Shown piece after piece: positions 51,160-55,127 of a stretch of DNA of 55,127 bases (position 1 is its first letter; each line of letters opens with the position of its first letter). A program made the translations under genes and the position numbers. The DNA is from Hyphomicrobiales bacterium. Lineage in GTDB: Bacteria; Pseudomonadota; Alphaproteobacteria; Rhizobiales; Devosiaceae. The stretch lies in contig WFXU01000016.1 of assembly GCA_015490455.1 (NCBI GenBank), positions 1-55,127 of the forward strand. The letters run 5' to 3'. A model generated the notes under the pieces. It saw only the letters and a list, made by a program, of their open reading frames with translations. It was not told the origin of the DNA and ran no database searches.

Positions 51160-52218
51160 ATGCCAGGATCTAATAATAATCCCAAGACAAAAAATAATCC
51201 AGAACTTTCTGTTCAAAAAATATTCCATAATAAATTTTGGCAAAAATATAATAAGATTTTTCCAGGCTTGTTGATTGCTGTAACTATTGCTATTGCCGCT
51301 ACCTTCTTATCGGAACATTATGACGCCCCTGTAATGTTATTTGCCTTATTATTGGGAATGGCTTTTAATTTTCTTACAGAAGAGGAAAGCAAAGTAACTA
51401 AGGGAATAGAATTTTCATCTAAATCTCTTTTACGTTTAGCAGTTGGTCTGCTTGGAGCTAGAATAAGCTTTGCCCAAATAATGGAGTTGGGGCTAACGCC
51501 GATTATAATTGTTATTATTGGCGTTTTTGCAACTATTGGTTTTGGAGTATTTAGCGCAAGATTATTTGGTAAATCTACCCAATTTGGAATTTTAACATCT
51601 GGGGCTGTAGCAATTTGTGGGGCTTCTGCGGCAATGGCAATTTCAACTGTCTTACCCCAACATAAAAATCATGAACGCGATACTATATTTGCTGTTGTTG
51701 CCGTTACCACTCTTAGCACTATCGCCATGATAATTTATCCAATAATTATTTCCTTTTTTCATCTGAATGATAATCAGATTGGTATTTTTCTCGGCGGCAC
51801 AATTCATGATGTAGCCCAAGTTGTGGGGGCGGGATATTCTGTTTCTCCCGAAGCGGGAGATGTTTCTACTTTTACCAAATTATTGCGAGTATCAATGTTA
51901 TTACCAATAGTATTTGGCCTTTCATTATTATTTAGAAAAAAAACCAATTCAACAAGCGTAAAGGGAACCTTCCCTTCATTTTTATTATTATTTGCCGCAT
52001 TGGTAATTATCAATTCTGTTGGTATAATTCCAGAACAAATTATTACTACTATTAACCAGCTTTCACGCTGGCTCTTAGTTACTGCTATTGCGGCGCTTGG
52101 TATGAAAACTTCAATTAAACAAATGGCAGCGATTGGCGGGGGGGCGATAAGTATGATTGTAGCTCAGACAATATTTATTGCTCTTTTAGTGCTTATCGCT
52201 TTGCTTATTGGAATTTAA
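51160..52218 (+). CDS. YeiH family putative sulfate/sulfite exporter
   Basis: A 352-residue membrane protein of the UPF0324/YeiH family, with about ten helices. Recognised by GLLIAVTIAIAATFLSE, SLLRLAVGLLGARISF, GAVAICGASAAMAISTVLP and FLGGTIHDVAQVVGAGYSVS. The family is annotated as sulfate exporter, with weak proof. Its place at the head of yeiH-dsrE2-tusA, beside a sulfur-oxidation locus that makes sulfite, supports export of sulfite or sulfate. No strong ribosome site precedes the ATG. Confidence 0.88.
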   Translation: MPGSNNNPKTKNNPELSVQKIFHNKFWQKYNKIFPGLLIAVTIAIAATFLSEHYDAPVMLFALLLGMAFNFLTEEESKVTKGIEFSSKSLLRLAVGLLGARISFAQIMELGLTPIIIVIIGVFATIGFGVFSARLFGKSTQFGILTSGAVAICGASAAMAISTVLPQHKNHERDTIFAVVAVTTLSTIAMIIYPIIISFFHLNDNQIGIFLGGTIHDVAQVVGAGYSVSPEAGDVSTFTKLLRVSMLLPIVFGLSLLFRKKTNSTSVKGTFPSFLLLFAALVIINSVGIIPEQIITTINQLSRWLLVTAIAALGMKTSIKQMAAIGGGAISMIVAQTIFIALLVLIALLIGI

Positions 52219-52244
52219 GCTAATTTATCAACAAAGGAGGAGAA

Positions 52245-52739
52245 ATGACTAAAGAAAATGAAACAAAATCCATGTCACTGATAGTAACAAAGGGCTCTTT
52301 AGACTGGGCCTATCCTCCCTTTATTCTGGCCACAACGGCTGCCGCAATGGGTTTTAATGTTACTATGTTTTTTACTTTTTATGGGCTTGGCCTATTAAAA
52401 AAGGACTTAAAACTAAATCTTACAACTTTGGGTAATCCAGCTATGCAAATGCCAATGATGGGAATGCATATGGCAATGCCCAATATTTTATCTGCTTTGC
52501 CGGGTGCGGGGGCGCTAACTGGCGCCATGATGAAGAATTTACTCAAGAAAAAGGGCGTAGCTTCCATTGAGGAATTGCGAGAATTAGCGGTTGAAGCCGA
52601 TATTGAGCTGATTGCCTGTCAAATGACTTTAGATTTATTTGAGTATGATGTAAAAGATATGATTGAGGGAATTAGTCTGGGTGGAGCTGCCACCTATATT
52701 GAAGTCGCTGCAAAGAGCGATATTAATTTATTTATCTAA
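52245..52739 (+). CDS. DsrE2-like sulfur-relay protein
   Basis: A 164-residue DsrE-fold protein with SLIVTKGSLDWAYPPFILAT, the methionine-rich loop MQMPMMGMHMAMPN and the conserved cysteine Cys125 in ELIACQMTLDLF. It lacks the extra membrane segment seen in some DsrE2 forms. It likely takes sulfane sulfur and passes it to TusA, encoded 22 bases downstream. GGAGGAGAA precedes the ATG. Confidence 0.9.
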   Translation: MTKENETKSMSLIVTKGSLDWAYPPFILATTAAAMGFNVTMFFTFYGLGLLKKDLKLNLTTLGNPAMQMPMMGMHMAMPNILSALPGAGALTGAMMKNLLKKKGVASIEELRELAVEADIELIACQMTLDLFEYDVKDMIEGISLGGAATYIEVAAKSDINLFI

Positions 52740-52761
52740 CCATTTAGTGAGGAGAAATTAT

Positions 52762-52989
52762 ATGGCTGATCAAATATTAGATGCTAAAGGTCTGAATTGT
52801 CCACTTCCTATATTGCGTGCTAAAAAGGCGCTTAAAACTATGAGTGAGGGGCAGAAATTAAAAATTTTGGCTACCGATCCCGGGTCAGTAAAAGATTTTG
52901 AAGCATTCTGCCGCACAACCGGCAATGAACTTTTAGAATCCAAACAAGATGGCGATGTTTATGAATTTCTGATTAAAAAGACAGCCTAA
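52762..52989 (+). CDS. tusA: Sulfur carrier protein TusA
   Basis: A 75-residue carrier that moves persulfide sulfur to DsrEFH and also supports tRNA thiolation and cofactor synthesis in other bacteria. The active cysteine is Cys13 in the family motif LNCPLPILRAKKAL. The ATG at 52762 follows GGAG. It ends the yeiH-dsrE2-tusA unit and overlaps the convergent ArsR gene by 4 bases. Confidence 0.95.
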   Translation: MADQILDAKGLNCPLPILRAKKALKTMSEGQKLKILATDPGSVKDFEAFCRTTGNELLESKQDGDVYEFLIKKTA

Positions 52990-53330
52990 TCTGCAATAGA
53001 TTCTCTGCAAAATATATCATATAGAGTGTCAATCAAAATACGGGCGCGCACATCACTAATAGAATAAATGATTGAGCGCCCCCTTCTTTCATCTTTTACC
53101 AGCCCCTCCTGGCGCAGTCTTGAAAGTTGCTTTGAAACAGCAGCCTGTTGCATATTGAGAAATTCTTCAAGTTCTCCTACGCTTGCTGGTTTCTCAGCCA
53201 ATTTGCAAAGGATCATTAACCGTCCGGGATGAGCGATAGACTTTAGGAAATCCGTTGTCTCATGCGTATTTTGCATCATTTTTTCTGCAACATCCAGAGT
53301 TTTGTTATTTTTGAATTTTTCAACGAGCAT
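52986..53330 (-). CDS. ArsR-family regulator, SqrR/BigR-like persulfide sensor
   Basis: A 114-residue winged-helix regulator (HTH about 48-75: ASVGELEEFLNMQQAAVSKQ). It has exactly two cysteines, Cys42 in LMILCKLAE and Cys108 in YDIFCRES, whose positions match the persulfide-sensing pair in SqrR (Cys41/Cys107 in Rhodobacter capsulatus) and BigR. Such repressors form a tetrasulfide bridge and release DNA when sulfide or polysulfide is present. Convergent with tusA and close to the sulfur genes, it is a good candidate for their regulator. Confidence 0.85.
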   Translation of the reverse strand: MLVEKFKNNKTLDVAEKMMQNTHETTDFLKSIAHPGRLMILCKLAEKPASVGELEEFLNMQQAAVSKQLSRLRQEGLVKDERRGRSIIYSISDVRARILIDTLYDIFCRESIAD

Positions 53331-53381
53331 TTAGCCCCCCTTATTGAGATTCCCTATCAACTATTGTCTTTTAGAGAAAAT

Positions 53382-53387
53382 TGTCAA
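53382..53387 (-). promoter_or_regulatory. Possible -35 box of the ArsR gene
   Basis: TTGACA on the minus strand 52-57 bases before the start codon; the -10 is poor (AATAGT-like at 16 bases). The neighbourhood CTATCAACTATTG may hold regulator sites. Confidence 0.3.
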
Positions 53388-53411
53388 GAAGGTTATAGTA
53401 ACAAATTTTTC

Positions 53412-53433
53412 AGAGGGGCAAAAACACCCCTCT
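53412..53433 (-). terminator. Terminator hairpin after the TAXI gene
   Basis: AGAGGGG, eight bases, CCCCTCT: a perfect 7-base GC-rich stem 25 bases beyond the stop codon on the minus strand. The following GAAAAATTT is a weak U tract. Confidence 0.5.
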
Positions 53434-53457
53434 AATTATGATATTGATTATTTTAAT

Positions 53458-54534
53458 CTATTTTCCGGCCTTCATTAGGCATAATCGCTTAGCTACAGGA
53501 TTTTTCAGAACATCACAATTTTGCACAGATAGTGGATCTGAAACCGGATTAACAGAATTAATGGAATTGTTTGTTGGTAACACATAATCGGACGCCAATG
53601 CCGTCTCTACACATTTTGCCCTTTCCCAGCCTGGTGGAATGGCGTTTAGGTCAACCTGTTTCCATTTTGGATGTCCATTTTGGCGCAAATATTCAATATT
53701 ACGATTTATCAAATATGATATTTTGGAAACGACCTCGCAAGAATGTTTAAGATAATCATTGCGTTTAGGATCATAGTCAAATGTCATCAAAACTGCTTTT
53801 ACTGCGGGAGTTAAAATATCTTCCTTTAACCATGGATAAGTTCCCGCCTTTATGATTGAAGTTCCGTAATATCCGCTAATAGCACCTGCGGCAACAGGAA
53901 TGAGCTTAAGGTCTTCATTTGGGCCCGTATCAGCCAATAATTTGGTCGGGGCGCCAGCTACATAAACAAAAGCGTCAATTCTGCCTGCTCTTAGTTCTTC
54001 AAGCGCCTCTGCTGCCTTGATTGTTACTAAAGTTTGCGGGCGAATATTGGTAACTTCAAAAAGGAATGTTGTGGTTAGGTTGGTTCCACTATTTGGCGCG
54101 CCAACCGCAACGGTCTTGCCTGATAAATCAGCCAAAACATTAATTGGAGCCGATTTTTTTGTTACAATATGCACTTCTTCATTATATAGAGGAAAGGCAA
54201 TTTTTGTCCCCCTTGCAATTCTACGCATGGCGGGATCTTCATTTTTGAAAGTGCGAATAAAATCAAGCACATCACTTTGCACAATGCCAAATTGCGTATA
54301 GCGTCTATCTCTGACAGCTGCAATATTCTCCATTGAGCCAGCAGATTCAACCACCGTTACATCCATGCCGATAGCTTGCCCAAGTTTGGCAATATCTCTA
54401 CCAATTTGAATATAGGTGCCAGTTGCACCTCCAGTCATTATATTTACCGGAAAATTTTGCGCAAAAGACAGAACTGGAAGGAAAAATAAAATTCCAAAAA
54501 AATATAGGATTATCACAAATTTATTTTTACTCAT
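53458..54534 (-). CDS. TAXI family TRAP transporter solute-binding protein
   Basis: A 358-residue periplasmic binding protein with a signal peptide cleaved near SFA-QN (25-26). The TAXI pattern is clear: VNIMTGGATGTYIQIGRDIA, QSDVLDFI, LSGKTVAVGAPNSGTNLT and ELRAGRIDAFVYVAGAP. These proteins feed TRAP permeases, often for organic acids; no permease gene is adjacent, so it is an orphan. A 60-residue C-terminal extension with paired cysteines follows the usual domain. The ATG at 54534 has AGAGG upstream. Confidence 0.9.
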   Translation of the reverse strand: MSKNKFVIILYFFGILFFLPVLSFAQNFPVNIMTGGATGTYIQIGRDIAKLGQAIGMDVTVVESAGSMENIAAVRDRRYTQFGIVQSDVLDFIRTFKNEDPAMRRIARGTKIAFPLYNEEVHIVTKKSAPINVLADLSGKTVAVGAPNSGTNLTTTFLFEVTNIRPQTLVTIKAAEALEELRAGRIDAFVYVAGAPTKLLADTGPNEDLKLIPVAAGAISGYYGTSIIKAGTYPWLKEDILTPAVKAVLMTFDYDPKRNDYLKHSCEVVSKISYLINRNIEYLRQNGHPKWKQVDLNAIPPGWERAKCVETALASDYVLPTNNSINSVNPVSDPLSVQNCDVLKNPVAKRLCLMKAGK

Positions 54535-54625
54535 TTTATAACCTCTGATTTGTCCCCCAAACCAGAACAAGCAGTGTAACTTGTTAAAATTATTTCGTGA
54601 TCAACAGCCAATTTATAATTCTATG

Positions 54626-54674
54626 AATGTCTGAATTTTGGGGCATTATTTTCCAAATTCCCAAAATAGACATT
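54626..54674. promoter_or_regulatory. Long inverted repeat upstream of the TAXI gene
   Basis: AATGTCT-GA-ATTTTGGG (54626-54642) pairs with CCCAAAAT-AGACATT (54660-54674), 15 base pairs with a two-base bulge; the flanks ATTTATAA on both sides extend it. It lies about 90-140 bases before the TAXI start. It could be an attenuator or a regulator site. Confidence 0.4.
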
Positions 54675-54828
54675 ATAAATCACAGTATTAAATTAAAATG
54701 CCCTCCTAAAATTAATATAAATGCCATTAAAATTGCAGATAAATGTGACGGATTTTGGGCTTATAGATTAATCAGGGGTTAATTTGTGTAGTTAGTGGAG
54801 AGTAATTTTGCAGATCTTTCAAAAAACC

Positions 54829-54857
54829 TTGCACAATTTATTTTTTACAATTAGACA
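54829..54857 (+). promoter_or_regulatory. Candidate promoter of tRNA-Trp
   Basis: TTGCAC (54829-54834), 17 bases, TAGACA (54852-54857); the tRNA begins 13 bases later. Confidence 0.4.
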
Positions 54858-54869
54858 GATTTGACAAAT

Positions 54870-54945
54870 AGGGGTGTAGCTCAGTTGGTAGAGCATCGGT
54901 CTCCAAAACCGAGGGTCGGGGGTTCGAGTCCCTCCGCCCCTGCCA
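54870..54945 (+). tRNA. tRNA-Trp (CCA)
   Basis: A 76-base tRNA with encoded 3' CCA. The acceptor AGGGGTG pairs with CGCCCCT; the anticodon stem TCGGT/ACCGA encloses CTCCAAA, giving anticodon CCA at 54903-54905. The T arm contains GGTTCGAGTCC and the D arm TAGCTCAGTTGGTAGAGCA. No downstream secE is in the window; instead a transposase remnant follows within a few bases. Confidence 0.97.
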
Positions 54946-54949
54946 TTCG

Positions 54950-55127
54950 GACTAGGGTATATTCCTAAGAGATGGTACGGATCTTTGACACACCCCAGTT
55001 CGTATATTCCTTCTTGATACCCAGATCGCCCGCTCAACCTGTTACGGCAACCGGTTGGCATGGCGTAAGGGCGGCGTGAACGCTCGTTCAGGCCCTCCAA
55101 ACCATATTCTTTGTAACGGTTATAAAT
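54950..55127 (-). pseudogene. IS481-like transposase remnant (frameshifted, runs off the window)
   Basis: On the minus strand three consecutive frames give pieces of an IS481-type transposase N-terminal region: YNRYKEYGLEGLNERSRRPY (from 55126), then a stop-containing QVERAI, then KKEYTNWGVSKIRTIS ending in a stop near 54970. The order and the RSRRP...WGxxKIR motifs fit the helix-turn-helix part before the rve domain. At least two frameshifts and a stop show decay; the catalytic domain is absent. The stretch is visibly richer in G and C than its surroundings, as expected for an acquired element, and lies just beyond tRNA-Trp. Confidence 0.72.

Larger units (their letters stand above)
54535..54869. 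other. 335-base gap between TAXI gene and tRNA-Trp
   Basis: AT-rich. No gene recognised. It holds the TAXI promoter (minus), a long inverted repeat at 54626-54674 and the tRNA promoter at 54829-54857. Confidence 0.5.

Noticed and set aside
54819-55100. Minus-strand open frame of 93 codons across tRNA-Trp
   Set aside because: Its RTPDPRFWRPMLYQLSYTP part is the antisense translation of the tRNA, a well-known false protein; only the upstream part, with shifted frames, is meaningful and is reported as a transposase remnant.
1-55127. CRISPR array or prophage
   Set aside because: No regularly spaced identical repeats with unique spacers were found, and the S24 repressor has no phage neighbours.

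Overview
The window reads as chromosomal DNA of an AT-rich alphaproteobacterium that oxidises sulfur with the reverse dissimilatory sulfite reductase (rDsr) pathway. The lineage call rests on gene order and family type: a CpdR-like receiver, two DUF465 genes beside purE-purK, tsaD-gpsA-yciI-EVE, hemC-hemD-hemX-hemY, fabA-fabB, an alphaproteobacterial C1/LexA-like S24 repressor, and a probable Mur-type operator in front of mntH. The genes are densely packed, with many 4-12 base overlaps and little accessory DNA.

Layout. 1-33331 is mostly housekeeping: HAD phosphatase, pyrD, a DUF952 protein, an S24 repressor, a membrane cytochrome c, an L,D-transpeptidase, mntH, holA-lptE-leuS, yggS, an OmpR-type regulator, a cyclic-nucleotide-domain protein, xthA, a LolA-like carrier, DUF465 x2, purE-purK, rpsU, a CpdR-like receiver, ftsE-ftsX-plsC, an NnrS protein, an unknown 139-residue protein, fabA-fabB, a YgjP-type metallopeptidase, EVE-yciI-gpsA-tsaD and the haem genes hemC-hemD-hemX-hemY.

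33513-53330 is a sulfur-metabolism region. dsrABEFHCMKLJOP runs as one tight unit on the + strand, followed by a TrpD2-like gene and dsrN. Divergent from dsrA is a minus-strand unit: a TauD-like Fe(II)/2-oxoglutarate dioxygenase, two unnamed small proteins and cysG, the siroheme synthase that supplies the DsrAB cofactor. A GDCCVxC protein converges on cysG. Downstream lie an Mrp-type Fe-S carrier and a second sulfur unit, yeiH-dsrE2-tusA, which converges on an ArsR regulator whose Cys42/Cys108 pair matches the persulfide sensors SqrR/BigR. Together: TusA and DsrE2 relay sulfane sulfur to DsrEFH and DsrC; DsrMKJOP exchanges electrons with the DsrC trisulfide/thiol couple; DsrAB with DsrL oxidises the sulfur to sulfite; CysG and DsrN make siroheme and its amide; YeiH may export an oxyanion. 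DsrEFH plus DsrL marks the oxidative, not the sulfate-reducing, version. No sox, sqr, apr or sat genes are in the window.

The last 1.7 kb holds a TAXI-type solute-binding protein, tRNA-Trp(CCA) and a decayed, more GC-rich IS481-like transposase remnant.

Most unusual: (i) a dispersed palindromic element of about 100 bp, four copies, each located at gene 3' ends, whose tip supplies the stop codon of neighbouring genes; one copy abuts a 30-codon remnant of a DUF1697 gene; (ii) the dioxygenase/small-protein/cysG unit opposite dsrA; (iii) the SqrR-like regulator next to tusA; (iv) a TrpD2-like protein lacking the phosphoribosyltransferase motif inside the dsr operon.
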